Origin: JAMWZF01 sp041628615
Lineage (GTDB): Bacteria > Pseudomonadota > Alphaproteobacteria > Rhodobacterales > Rhodobacteraceae
Assembly: GCA_041628615.1 (NCBI GenBank)
Contig: JBFKOW010000068.1
Coordinates: forward strand, 1-16,836
Direction of reading: 5' to 3'
DNA: 16,836 nucleotides
The first letter of the stretch is position 1. Every line of letters begins with the position of its first letter. Below are positions 1 to 6,872 of this stretch, one piece after another. The notes beneath the pieces are model-generated. The model did not search any database, was not told the DNA's origin, and was given only the letters and a program-made list of their open reading frames with translations. The position numbers and the translations under genes were made by a program.

Positions 1-429
1 CTGTCCGCCCTGCGCCGCAGCGCCATCGTGCTGCGCCGGTATTTCGTGCCCCAGCGCGACGCGCTCACCACGCTCGAGATCGAGGACCTGTCCTGGCTCG
101 GGGACCGCGACCGCTCCCGGATCCGCGAGGCGGCGGAGCGGGTGCAGCGGCTGGGCGAGGATCTCGACGCGATCCGCGACCGGGCGCAGATCGTGCAGGA
201 GCAGATCATGGACCAGCGGGCCGAGCGGATGAACCGGCAGATGCTGCTGCTGTCGGTGGTGGCGGCGATCTTCCTGCCGCTGGGTCTGCTCACCGGCCTG
301 CTCGGGATCAACGTGGGCGGGATGCCCGGGGCCGAGGACCCCCGCGCCTTCCTGATCGTCTGCATCGCCGTCGTGGTGATCGGCGGGGCGCTGTTCCTGT
401 GGTTCCGCCGGATCGGGATGTTCCGGTAG
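1..429 (+). CDS. zntB: Zinc transporter ZntB, C-terminal part (5' end outside window)
   Basis: This is the 3' end of a CorA/ZntB-superfamily gene; the frame is open from base 1 and stops at 427..429. The visible 142 residues show a long charged helical stretch, typical of the cytoplasmic funnel, then two hydrophobic membrane helices near the C-terminus. The loop between them reads GIN, matching the GxN signature of the superfamily, in the context LLGINVGGMPG, which is characteristic of ZntB rather than of CorA magnesium channels. ZntB proteins are inner-membrane homopentamers that move Zn2+. The polar C-terminus (FRRIGMFR) on the cytoplasmic side also fits. The N-terminal soluble domain lies outside the window, so completeness cannot be judged. 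A GC-rich palindrome (444..455) sits between this gene and the globin gene and could weakly terminate transcription, but it has no T tract. Confidence 0.85.
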   Translation: MSALRRSAIVLRRYFVPQRDALTTLEIEDLSWLGDRDRSRIREAAERVQRLGEDLDAIRDRAQIVQEQIMDQRAERMNRQMLLLSVVAAIFLPLGLLTGLLGINVGGMPGAEDPRAFLIVCIAVVVIGGALFLWFRRIGMFR

Positions 430-513
430 CCTCCGGTCCGGCCCCCGGCGCCGGGCCCTGCCGTGAATCGCGCGCCGTTTCGTGCTATGCCGGTCATCGG
501 AGAGGAAGACGCC

Positions 514-930
514 ATGACCCTGACAGCCCGCGAACAGGACCAGTTGCGACAGAGCTTCGAGCGGCTGCAATCCGAGTTCGACCAGTTCTCGACCGACTTC
601 TACGAACGCCTGTTCCGCCGCGCGCCGGCGCTGCGCGCCATGTTCCGCGAGGACCTCGCCGGGCAGGGCATGAAGTTCATGACGACGCTGCGCGAGGTGA
701 TCTTCCACGCCCAGGACACCGAAGGGGAAGGCGACCGGCTGGAGGAGCTGGGGCGGGGTCATGCCAGCCTCGGGGTCACCGCAGATCATTTCGCGCCGAT
801 GGAGGAGGCGCTGATCGAAACGCTGCGCGACACGCTCGGCGACGAATGCTCCGACGACCTCGAGGCGGTGTGGCGCAAGGCCTACGAAGAAATGTCGGCC
901 GCGATGATCCGCAAGGGCGGGATCGGCTAG
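514..930 (+). CDS. Single-domain globin
   Basis: A 138-residue protein of one globin domain, close to the length of bacterial single-domain haemoglobins. The helix A/B region (residues 1-35) ends in FYERLF. F44 fits the CD1 phenylalanine, Q51 the distal E7 position (Gln, as in flavohaemoglobin-type globins), and H83 in GHASLGV is the proximal haem-binding histidine. There is no FAD/NAD reductase domain, so it is not a complete flavohaemoglobin. Known relatives bind O2 or NO or act as redox sensors; which applies here cannot be told. I chose the ATG at 514 because an AGAGGA-like ribosome binding site lies just upstream and the globin fold begins there. An in-frame ATG at 463 would add 17 residues unlike globin sequence. 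It lies 84 bases after zntB on the same strand, and co-transcription is possible. Confidence 0.88.
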   Translation: MTLTAREQDQLRQSFERLQSEFDQFSTDFYERLFRRAPALRAMFREDLAGQGMKFMTTLREVIFHAQDTEGEGDRLEELGRGHASLGVTADHFAPMEEALIETLRDTLGDECSDDLEAVWRKAYEEMSAAMIRKGGIG

Positions 931-1228
931 GCCGGGGCCCGCCGATGGCTGCCAGAGCGGCGCCGTGCCTTCTGAACGGTGGCGTGTCGGCTGGCCTAAA
1001 CGCTCAGAACCTCAGATCCGTGGGAACCGATCCGCCAAGGCGCTTCACCGCCGATAAAGGATCTGACGAAAGGCGCTCGGGTTGGCTGAACCGGGCCGAC
1101 CCGTCCACGCGCCTGACAAATCATCGAAAGGCCCGGTCGGAGTGGCGAGAGCCCAACTCTCGACCCGGCGCGATATGGCGATTCAAGGGATTGCCCGCTT
1201 TCGGCAAGAAGTCCTGATCCCCGTTTCG
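931..1228. other. Intergenic region between globin and GntR genes, no gene seen
   Basis: A 298-base stretch between the convergent ends of the globin gene (plus) and the regulator gene (minus). I see no convincing coding sequence; open frames here have no family resemblance. It holds an 8-bp inverted repeat (TCAGATCC at 1012..1019 and GGATCTGA at 1059..1066) that is too widely spaced for a standard terminator. It also holds a segment at 1113..1166 that resembles the 3' end of the tRNA-Pro gene found at 10207..10283, listed separately. Confidence 0.6.
1113..1166 (-). repeat. Degenerate tRNA-Pro 3'-end-like segment, possible old attachment site (left copy)
   Basis: An ungapped alignment of 1113..1166 with 10186..10239, by eye, gives about 34 identical positions of 54. 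The identities include CTGACAA, then exactly 15 bases later GGTCGGAGTG (1135..1144), then CGACCC at the end. GGTCGGAGTG is the complement of the tRNA-Pro acceptor 3' strand plus discriminator base and CC. The copy is too diverged to make a tRNA: the T-loop consensus is lost, although a CGAGAG/CTCTCG stem remains. It is in the same orientation as the real tRNA, about 9.1 kb away, and the catabolic cluster lies between the two. Calling it an att remnant is inference; chance similarity or a decayed tRNA duplicate are alternatives. Confidence 0.35.
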
Positions 1229-1912
1229 TCAGCCCGCTTCCCGAATTGTGGACTTGAACCTGTCCCGGGCCCGTTCGACGTGACGGAAGAAGGCCGCCTG
1301 CGCGCGGTCGCGGTTCCCGGTGGCTACCGCATCGACCATTTCGCGATGCTCGTGGTTCGATACGGATAGTCCGCCGGCATCCACGAGGCTGCGGGCGCGG
1401 CACAGGTGCAGCTTGTTGGCGAGCGTCTTGTAGACCTCGGCGAGCGTTGCGTTCCGCGTTCCTCTGATGAGGAAGTCGTGGAATGCGAGGTTCAGGCGAT
1501 AATACTCGTCGAAGTCCCGGGCCTCGGCCGCGCTGTCCATCCGGTCGAGGTAGCGCCGCATCTCCGCCAGCATGGCGTCATCGATCCGGTCGGCGAGCAG
1601 CCGGCCGGCCAGTCCGAAGATGCCGGCGCGGACATCATAGATTTCCAGTGCTTCCTCGGGGGTGACGGACCGCACGAAAACACCACGCTTCGGGATGACC
1701 TCGACAAGTCCGCGGGACTGGAGACTTCGGGTCGCCTCGCGCAGTGGTCCGCGGGAAATGCCGAAGCGGCCAGACAGCTGGATCTCGTGCAGCCGTTCCC
1801 CGGGTTGCAGTTCGCCGGTCAGGATCATGTGCTCGAGCGCCCGCTCGATGCTGTTCGGGATCGGCGCGCCATTGCCCTCGTGATCTGCCGCGCGGTCCTG
1901 CAAGTCTCTCAC
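1229..1912 (-). CDS. GntR-family transcriptional regulator (FadR/FCD subfamily)
   Basis: A 227-residue DNA-binding regulator. Residues 20-85 form the winged helix-turn-helix (GERLHEIQLSGRFGISRGPL, then LVEVIPKRGVFV in the wing). Residues 90-215 form an all-helical FCD ligand domain. Candidate metal/ligand residues are H145 (LAFHDF), H189 (EHREM) and H211 (RHVER); the usual Asp before the first His appears to be Asn (N141). FCD regulators typically bind small carboxylates and release operator DNA. The gene lies 64 bases downstream of the PrpD-family gene and is probably co-transcribed with it. I chose the GTG at 1912 because it follows the upstream stop and gives normal family length. However, the GGAGG motif is only one base away from it, so the in-frame TTG at 1903 may be used instead. 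Likely operators are the ATTGT-NN-ACAAT sites at 3473 and 3703. Confidence 0.88.
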   Translation of the reverse strand: MRDLQDRAADHEGNGAPIPNSIERALEHMILTGELQPGERLHEIQLSGRFGISRGPLREATRSLQSRGLVEVIPKRGVFVRSVTPEEALEIYDVRAGIFGLAGRLLADRIDDAMLAEMRRYLDRMDSAAEARDFDEYYRLNLAFHDFLIRGTRNATLAEVYKTLANKLHLCRARSLVDAGGLSVSNHEHREMVDAVATGNRDRAQAAFFRHVERARDRFKSTIREAG

Positions 1913-1976
1913 GCCTCCGGTTCGGCCCAGCAACGGCCAGGCGCCAGCGGTGCTGGCGGACGCCGGGCCGGTTCTT

Positions 1977-3371
1977 TCATTCCGCGGCCGCCTGCCGGGG
2001 GCCTCCCGGCACGGACGCCCGCGCGACTTCCGCAACATCGGCGAGTGACGCCGTCTTCCACGCCAGGTTCAGCAGAGTTTTCGAGTTTTGCTCACCGATG
2101 ACAAGGGCCGCCTGGGTCAGGAACTTGTCGTTGATCTGGTCGTCGGTCAGCGGCACGTCGCGGCTGCCGATGGCGCGTTCGACCGATTTGCGAAGGGTGC
2201 TGCCATCGGTGAAGGTCACCTCGATGTCGACCGACGCCTCGTGGCAGGCCGGATCGGCGGTGGCGCTGATCGTGTCGCGCAGCGCGACGATGTCGGCGGC
2301 GGTGACGATCTCGTCGGTGAACGCCGTCGGCGCGCCGTCGCCGCGCAGAAGTGCGCAGGCAGCCGCGTGGAACACCGAGAACTTGCCCTCAAGACCGGTC
2401 TTCGGATCCCGCTTGCCGGTCAGTTCGAGCACCAGCGGATGGGTCGTGAGGGCGACGCCCGCGATGTCCTTCACCCGTTCGCCGATCTCGTTGCGGATCT
2501 GGATGCAGCCGTCGATCGCGGGGTGGATGACGATTCCGCAGGCGAAGGGCTTGTAGCTGTTCAGACCGGCCTCCCAGGTCTCGCCCAGGCCGTCGACGAT
2601 CTCGGACCAGTCCTGCTTGGTCGAGGTGGTGCAGGCCCAGCCTCGCGGCGCTTCGAGCGCACGCTCCGAACTGTCGTAGCCCGCTTCGGCCATCAGCGCG
2701 GCCAGCAGGCCGTTCTTGGCGGCGCTGCCGGGGTGGAAGCTTTTCGTCATGGTGCCGAACATCTCGCGGAAGCCCGAGGATTGCGATGCGGCGATGCCGA
2801 AGGCCCAGCGCATCTGCTGCACCGACAGGCCGAGCGCCTTGCCAACCGCGGCGGCTGCGCCGAATACGCCCGCTGTCCCGGTGATGTGCCAGCCTCGGTC
2901 ATAGTGATCCGGGTAGACAGCATTGCCGATCCGGCATTCCACCTCGACCCCGAGGATCAGAGCGGTGAGGAAGTCCTCGCCGCGCATCGGGCGGGTTTCA
3001 GCAAGCGCGAGCAGAGCCGATGCCACGGGACCGGCGGGATGGATGATCGTCTTGAGGTGGGTGTCGTCGTAGTCGAGGACATGCGAGGTGATCCCGTTCA
3101 CCAGCGCGGCGTGGAAGATGTCGAGCGTCTCCGAACGACCGAGCACGGTCGCGTCCCGCGGGCCGGAATAGGGCATCACCGCGCGCAGGACAGCGTCGGC
3201 GGTTTCATGGTCCGCGCCGCCCACGGCGCAGCCGACCCAGTTGACGAAAGTCCGCAGACCTTCCTTGCGCACGGCCGCGGGAATGTCCTGCGTCCCGGTC
3301 CGAACCACCCAGTCCGCAAGAATCTCCGTCACGTTGGGCGTGCCCGCGGGGGTCGGCTGATGTCCACTCAT
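1977..3371 (-). CDS. MmgE/PrpD family protein (2-methylcitrate dehydratase / cis-aconitate decarboxylase / iminodisuccinate epimerase superfamily)
   Basis: A 464-residue protein of usual family length, cytosolic (no signal peptide). The family includes 2-methylcitrate dehydratase PrpD, cis-aconitate decarboxylase and iminodisuccinate epimerase, all acting on polycarboxylates by proton abstraction. Conserved features visible are LDYDDTH (residues 99-105), H111 in IIHP, GWHITGT with H162, TKSFHPG with K210 and H213, and YKPFACG with K274 followed by H283. These match active-site positions known from cis-aconitate decarboxylase. The exact reaction cannot be assigned. The ATG at 3371 is chosen because an AGGAGA motif lies 8 bases upstream and the family homology begins about 15 residues later; an upstream extension would be low-complexity Gly/Pro/Arg sequence. 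It is the first gene of the leftward unit, followed by the GntR gene. Its divergent partner unit carries a second member of the same family. Confidence 0.88.
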   Translation of the reverse strand: MSGHQPTPAGTPNVTEILADWVVRTGTQDIPAAVRKEGLRTFVNWVGCAVGGADHETADAVLRAVMPYSGPRDATVLGRSETLDIFHAALVNGITSHVLDYDDTHLKTIIHPAGPVASALLALAETRPMRGEDFLTALILGVEVECRIGNAVYPDHYDRGWHITGTAGVFGAAAAVGKALGLSVQQMRWAFGIAASQSSGFREMFGTMTKSFHPGSAAKNGLLAALMAEAGYDSSERALEAPRGWACTTSTKQDWSEIVDGLGETWEAGLNSYKPFACGIVIHPAIDGCIQIRNEIGERVKDIAGVALTTHPLVLELTGKRDPKTGLEGKFSVFHAAACALLRGDGAPTAFTDEIVTAADIVALRDTISATADPACHEASVDIEVTFTDGSTLRKSVERAIGSRDVPLTDDQINDKFLTQAALVIGEQNSKTLLNLAWKTASLADVAEVARASVPGGPRQAAAE

Positions 3372-3472
3372 GTGCTCCGTCTCCTGACTGCGCCCCGGCA
3401 CGCCGGGCGATAACCGTTCATTCGGGCCTGCGCGGCCCGTCCCGGGCCGCCCTGTCGGGCCCGTTTCGCGAA

Positions 3473-3484
3473 ATTGTCTACAAT
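3473..3484. promoter_or_regulatory. Candidate GntR operator, left copy (ATTGT-CT-ACAAT)
   Basis: A perfect inverted repeat with 5-base arms and 2-base centre, 102 bases upstream of the start codon of the PrpD-family gene. It fits the general TNGT-N2/3-ACNA pattern known for FadR-subfamily GntR operators. The same arms and spacing recur at 3703..3714, which supports recognition by one regulator, presumably the one encoded at 1229..1912. Confidence 0.6.
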
Positions 3485-3587
3485 AATGCGATCCCGTCAG
3501 CAATCCCCAAGGTGCGGAAATCGTTGCAAACTCGATCCCGGCCGCCGTAGACGTCCTGACCGCCCCCGAACGGCAAGCAGATGCGGT

Positions 3588-3599
3588 GCATTAAAATGC
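3588..3599. repeat. Short inverted repeat GCATT-AA-AATGC
   Basis: A perfect 5-2-5 inverted repeat in the A/T-rich middle of the divergent region, overlapping a minus-strand TTTAAT that could act as a -10 hexamer. Its sequence differs from the two ATTGT operators, so it may be a site for another regulator or only part of the leftward promoter. Function is not established. Confidence 0.3.
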
Positions 3600-3702
3600 T
3601 GTTCTGAAATAATAAAAAGAGTGATCTGGTGTGCCCCTTGCTCCGCCGCCCGGATTTTCGCGGCGGCCCGGCGCTGATCTCCGAAAGGATGGGTTGGAGA
3701 AG

Positions 3703-3720
3703 ATTGTTGACAATATTGTC
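3703..3720. promoter_or_regulatory. Candidate GntR operator, right copy, with a third half-site
   Basis: ATTGT-TG-ACAAT (3703..3714) has the same arms and spacing as the site at 3473. It is followed directly by another ATTGT half-site, so that 3709..3720 (GACAATATTGTC) is itself a perfect 12-base palindrome. It covers the -35 hexamer TTGACA of the rightward promoter (3707..3712), which is the arrangement expected of a repressor site. The centres of the two operators are 230 bases apart, so looping between them is possible. Confidence 0.62.
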
Positions 3721-3736
3721 GTCCGTCGCCTAGGTT
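3707..3736 (+). promoter_or_regulatory. Likely sigma-70-type promoter for the tctCBA unit
   Basis: A consensus -35 hexamer TTGACA (3707..3712) is followed after 18 bases by TAGGTT (3731..3736), a weak -10 match (first two and last bases agree). The predicted transcription start would be about 75 bases upstream of the tctC ATG. The -35 is a perfect match; the -10 call is tentative. Confidence 0.5.
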
Positions 3737-3816
3737 TCGATCGACGTGCCGCGGTGCCTGCCGCTGCCTGACGGTGCCGCGGACGTGAAGGCAACCCAAG
3801 TCGGGAGGAGACACCG

Positions 3817-4767
3817 ATGATCAAGTCGATGCTGAAGATGGCGGGGGCTGCGCTGGCGCTGTCTGCCGCGACGACCGCCGCTGCGCAGGACTACCCAGTC
3901 GATACCGTGACCCTGATCACCCATTCGAGCCCCGGCGGCGGCAGCGACGTGTTCCTGCGCGAACTGTCCGGCTTCCTCGCCCCGGTTCTCGGGGTCAACG
4001 TGGTGGTCGAGAACGTGCGCGGCGGCTCGGGCGCCGCGGCGATGGCCGATCTGGCGCAGGCCCCGGCGGACGGGTCGCGGTTCTACGCCACCACGCCGAC
4101 CTTCATCTACACCTCGCTGCTGTCGAACCCGGAATACACCTATCGCGACCTCGAGCCGCTGGTGAACTTCTTCATCGACCCCGAGGTCATCTACACCGCC
4201 GCGAACAGCCCCTACCAGAGCCTCGACGACGTGATCGCGAAGGCGAGCGACGGCCGCGGCGTCTGGGGCGCGGCCAACCCGGCCTCGCTGGAGCGGCAGG
4301 CGCTCGAGCAGCTCAAGACCGCCGCCGGCGTCAATGCCGGCATCGTGTCGCACGAAGGCGGCGGCGATCTGATGATCAACGTGCTCAACGGAACGCTGGA
4401 TATCGGCGTCGGCGAAGTCCAGGAATTGCAGAGCCAGCTTGAGGCCGGAGAGATCCGCCTGCTGGCCACCTTCTCCGACAGCCGGCTCGACCTGTTCCCG
4501 GATCTGCCGACCGTGCAGGAGAGCGGTTACGACGTCGTGGTCCGCAAGTTCCGCGGTCTCGCCGGACCGAAGGGCATCCCCGACGACGTGGTCGCGGCGT
4601 GGGAAGCGGCGGTGCAGGAAGTGCTGGCCTCCGAGGAATACCGCGCCGTCTACGAACCCAACAACCTGCGGGCCAACTACATCGGCCATGACGACTACGT
4701 GGTCTTCATCGAGACCTTCGCGCAGGAGACCGAGGCGTTCCTGCGGGAAACCGGCGTGATCGAATAG
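3817..4767 (+). CDS. tctC: Tripartite tricarboxylate transporter substrate-binding protein (TctC/Bug family)
   Basis: A 316-residue periplasmic binding protein. It starts with a signal peptide: a Lys-containing n-region, a hydrophobic core, and a probable cleavage after TTAAA near residue 23. The mature protein begins QDYPVDTVTLITHSSPGGGSD, the typical Bug-family opening, in which the SPGGGSD loop lines the carboxylate-binding pocket. A second pocket motif, typically around an ENVRGGSG segment, follows at about residues 64-71. The protein captures a carboxylate ligand and delivers it to TctAB. A strong GGGAGGAG ribosome binding site lies 6 bases before the ATG at 3817, which supports this start. 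It is the first gene of the rightward unit, with tctB 64 bases downstream beyond a strong hairpin. Bug proteins bind varied ligands, so the substrate is not fixed by the sequence. Confidence 0.92.
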   Translation: MIKSMLKMAGAALALSAATTAAAQDYPVDTVTLITHSSPGGGSDVFLRELSGFLAPVLGVNVVVENVRGGSGAAAMADLAQAPADGSRFYATTPTFIYTSLLSNPEYTYRDLEPLVNFFIDPEVIYTAANSPYQSLDDVIAKASDGRGVWGAANPASLERQALEQLKTAAGVNAGIVSHEGGGDLMINVLNGTLDIGVGEVQELQSQLEAGEIRLLATFSDSRLDLFPDLPTVQESGYDVVVRKFRGLAGPKGIPDDVVAAWEAAVQEVLASEEYRAVYEPNNLRANYIGHDDYVVFIETFAQETEAFLRETGVIE

Positions 4768-4784
4768 GCGGTTTCACAGACCCT

Positions 4785-4808
4785 GGCCGCGCCCGCCGGG
4801 GCGCGGCC
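4785..4808 (+). terminator. Strong intercistronic hairpin between tctC and tctB (attenuator or mRNA-stabilising)
   Basis: GGCCGCGCCC (4785..4794), loop GCCG, GGGCGCGGCC (4799..4808): a perfect 10-bp all-GC stem starting 17 bases after the tctC stop. There is no T tract, so partial termination or protection of the tctC mRNA 3' end is more likely than full termination. Genes for binding proteins are often separated from their permeases in this way, to give more binding protein than transporter. Confidence 0.6.
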
Positions 4809-4831
4809 TCGTCCGATGCGGAGGGCCTTCC

Positions 4832-5314
4832 ATGCAAGCGATCCTGACACGTGATTTCGTCGGCGGTGTCGCCGCGCTGGTGATCGGCGGCGTCTATCTG
4901 GTCTACGCCTACGACCTCCGCGCCAGCGCGCTCGACGACCTCGTGGGCCCCGGCGGCATGCCGCGCGCCTATGGCTGGGTGATGGTGCTTCTGGGCGCTG
5001 CGCTGTGTCTCGTGACACTGGCGACCCGCCGCACCGCAGAGACCGGCGCAGAATGGACCGGGCAGGGGCGGCGCATCGCCTGGGCGGCCGGACTGCTCGG
5101 CATCGGCATCCTCTACCTGCTGGTGGTCAAGACGCTGGGCTACCTGCTGTCGATGATGCTGCTGATCGCCGCCACGATGGTCTATCACGGCGAGCGGCCC
5201 TCGGCGAAGATGATCGGCACCGCGATCTTCGGCGGCATCGTCCTGTGGGCCCTGTTCGTCTTTGTGCTGGGCGTGTCGATGCCGCCAGGCCTGCTGCGCC
5301 ACATCGGCCTCTGA
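4832..5314 (+). CDS. tctB: Tripartite tricarboxylate transporter small membrane subunit (TctB family)
   Basis: A 160-residue, very hydrophobic inner-membrane protein with about four membrane helices, at roughly residues 9-28, 47-65, 85-108 (two close segments) and 120-145. This is the usual TctB size and layout. The family shares little sequence, so the call rests on topology, on the GPGGMPRAYGW segment after the first helix (residues 38-48), and on position between tctC and tctA. The subunit is required for transport but its exact role is poorly known. The ATG at 4832 follows a GGAGGG ribosome binding site. tctA begins 40 bases after the stop. Confidence 0.87.
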   Translation: MQAILTRDFVGGVAALVIGGVYLVYAYDLRASALDDLVGPGGMPRAYGWVMVLLGAALCLVTLATRRTAETGAEWTGQGRRIAWAAGLLGIGILYLLVVKTLGYLLSMMLLIAATMVYHGERPSAKMIGTAIFGGIVLWALFVFVLGVSMPPGLLRHIGL

Positions 5315-5354
5315 TCGCGCCGCATCTCCTAACCCCTGACCCGGAGTCGCACCC

Positions 5355-6869
5355 GTGGACACTATTCTGACATCTGCCGGCTATCTCCTCGATCTTCAGA
5401 TCCTCGTCGCCGCCCTGATCGGCGTCACCTGGGGGATCATCGGTGGGTCGCTGCCCGGCATCTCGCCGTCGATCACGATGGCGCTGCTGCTGCCGTTCAC
5501 CTACACGATGGATCCCACCGCCGCGATCGTGCTGCTGGCCTCGACCTATGTCGGCGCCGAATACGGCGGGTCGGTCCCGGCGATCCTGATCCGGACGCCC
5601 GGCACCAACGCCGCCGCCGCAACGGTGTTCGACGGCTACGAGATGAACAAGCAGGGCAAGGCGGGAGAAGCGCTGGGTATCTCGCTCTACTCCGGCGTTC
5701 TGGGCAGCCTGTTCGGCCTGACCATGCTGGTGCTGCTGTCCAAACCGCTGGCCGCCGTCGCGCTGTCGTTCACGCCGCCTGCCTACTTCGCCCTTGGGAT
5801 TCTCGGCCTGAGCGTCATCGCGACGCTGTCGGGAGATTCGCTCATCAAGGGCCTGATCGCCGCCGTTCTCGGGCTCATGGTGGCCACGATCGGCACCGAT
5901 CCGGTGACCGGCGGGACCCGGTTCACCTTCGGCTCGTCGGACCTGTTGGGCGGGATCGCTCCGGTCATGGTCATGGTCGGCCTCTTCGCGATGAGCGAGC
6001 TGCTGTCGCAGGTCTCCAAGCGGGGAGAAAGCGAGCGGGTCAAGTCCTCGCCGAGGATCCGCTTTCCCGACGGCAAGCTGCGCCTCCGGCTGCTCCGGCC
6101 GCAAGGCATCGGCGGCGCGATCGGCACGTTCGAGGGCGTGATGCCCGGGGCCGGAGGCACGATCGCGTCCTTCATGTCCTACAACGAAGCCCGGCGCTGG
6201 TCGAAGCGCCCGGACGAGTTCGGCAAGGGATCGCCCGAGGGCGTGGCGGCGCCCGAGACGGCGAACAACGCCGTGGCGGAAACCGCGCTGGTGCCGCTGC
6301 TTTCCTTCGGCATCCCCGGATCGAACTCGACGGCGATCCTGCTGGGCGGGTTCCTGATCCACGGCATCGTGCCCGGTCCGATGCTGTTCGAGCGGTCGGG
6401 CGAGGTCGTCTACGGGCTTTATGCCGGGCTCTTCACGGCCGCCATTGGCCTGCTGTTCATCGGTATCGCGCTCCTTCCGGTGTGCATCTGGATCGTGAAC
6501 CGCAAGCGGGCCTACCTGAACGCCTTCATCTTCGCCCTGATCCTGTCCGGCATCTACTCGATCCACAACAGCCTGTTCGACCTGTCGATCATGCTGGCAG
6601 CGGGCGTCATCGGCTTCCTGATGCGGATGCTGAAGTTCCCGTTCCTGCCGACGGTCCTCGGACTCGTGCTGGGCTATCTTGTCGAAAGCAACTTCCGCCG
6701 GTCGCTGGTGATCTCGGGCGACGACTACGGCATCTTCATCGACGACCGCATTTCGCTCGCCCTGCTCAGCGTCGCTGCGCTGTTCATCTTCGGCTCGATC
6801 GGCAAGCGTGTCCTCGACCGGATCCGTCACAAGGAGCGCGCAACCTACAGCGAAGGGACCGATGGCTGA
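5355..6869 (+). CDS. tctA: Tripartite tricarboxylate transporter large permease (TctA family)
   Basis: A 504-residue polytopic inner-membrane protein, the usual TctA length with about 10-12 membrane helices. The family hallmarks are intact: GSLPGISPSITMALLLP near residue 31, YVGAEYGGSVPAILIRTPG at about 66-84, the second-half motif EGVMPGAGGTIASF near residue 260, and NNAVAETALVPLLSFGIPG around 306-324. The two PG-containing motifs occur in repeated halves and form the substrate pathway. It is a cation-coupled secondary transporter working with TctC and TctB. The start is a GTG at 5355 preceded by CCGGAG. Three bases separate its stop from the next gene, so the permease and the second PrpD-family enzyme are almost certainly co-transcribed and probably translationally coupled. 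Confidence 0.94.
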   Translation: MDTILTSAGYLLDLQILVAALIGVTWGIIGGSLPGISPSITMALLLPFTYTMDPTAAIVLLASTYVGAEYGGSVPAILIRTPGTNAAAATVFDGYEMNKQGKAGEALGISLYSGVLGSLFGLTMLVLLSKPLAAVALSFTPPAYFALGILGLSVIATLSGDSLIKGLIAAVLGLMVATIGTDPVTGGTRFTFGSSDLLGGIAPVMVMVGLFAMSELLSQVSKRGESERVKSSPRIRFPDGKLRLRLLRPQGIGGAIGTFEGVMPGAGGTIASFMSYNEARRWSKRPDEFGKGSPEGVAAPETANNAVAETALVPLLSFGIPGSNSTAILLGGFLIHGIVPGPMLFERSGEVVYGLYAGLFTAAIGLLFIGIALLPVCIWIVNRKRAYLNAFIFALILSGIYSIHNSLFDLSIMLAAGVIGFLMRMLKFPFLPTVLGLVLGYLVESNFRRSLVISGDDYGIFIDDRISLALLSVAALFIFGSIGKRVLDRIRHKERATYSEGTDG

Positions 6870-6872
6870 GCG

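Larger units (their letters stand above)
3372..3816. other. Divergent regulatory region between the PrpD-family gene and tctC
   Basis: A 445-base region with no convincing gene, clearly richer in A/T than its neighbours, particularly 3586..3625 and 3700..3720. It carries two ATTGT-NN-ACAAT inverted repeats (3473..3484 and 3703..3714), a third repeat of the same 5-2-5 architecture but different sequence (GCATT-AA-AATGC, 3588..3599), and a -35-like TTGACA for the rightward unit. A leftward promoter is less clear. TTTAAT on the minus strand at 3590..3595 could be a -10 element with only a poor -35; it would give a leader of about 200 bases that contains the left operator. Confidence 0.7.

Noticed and set aside
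1012..1066. 8-bp inverted repeat TCAGATCC/GGATCTGA as a terminator or IS end
   Set aside because: The arms are 39 bases apart with no T tract and no transposase nearby. A chance repeat is more likely.
2088..3413. A plus-strand open frame (441 codons) opposite the first PrpD-family gene
   Set aside because: The PrpD-family motifs are all on the minus strand. The plus-strand translation has the composition of an antisense shadow.
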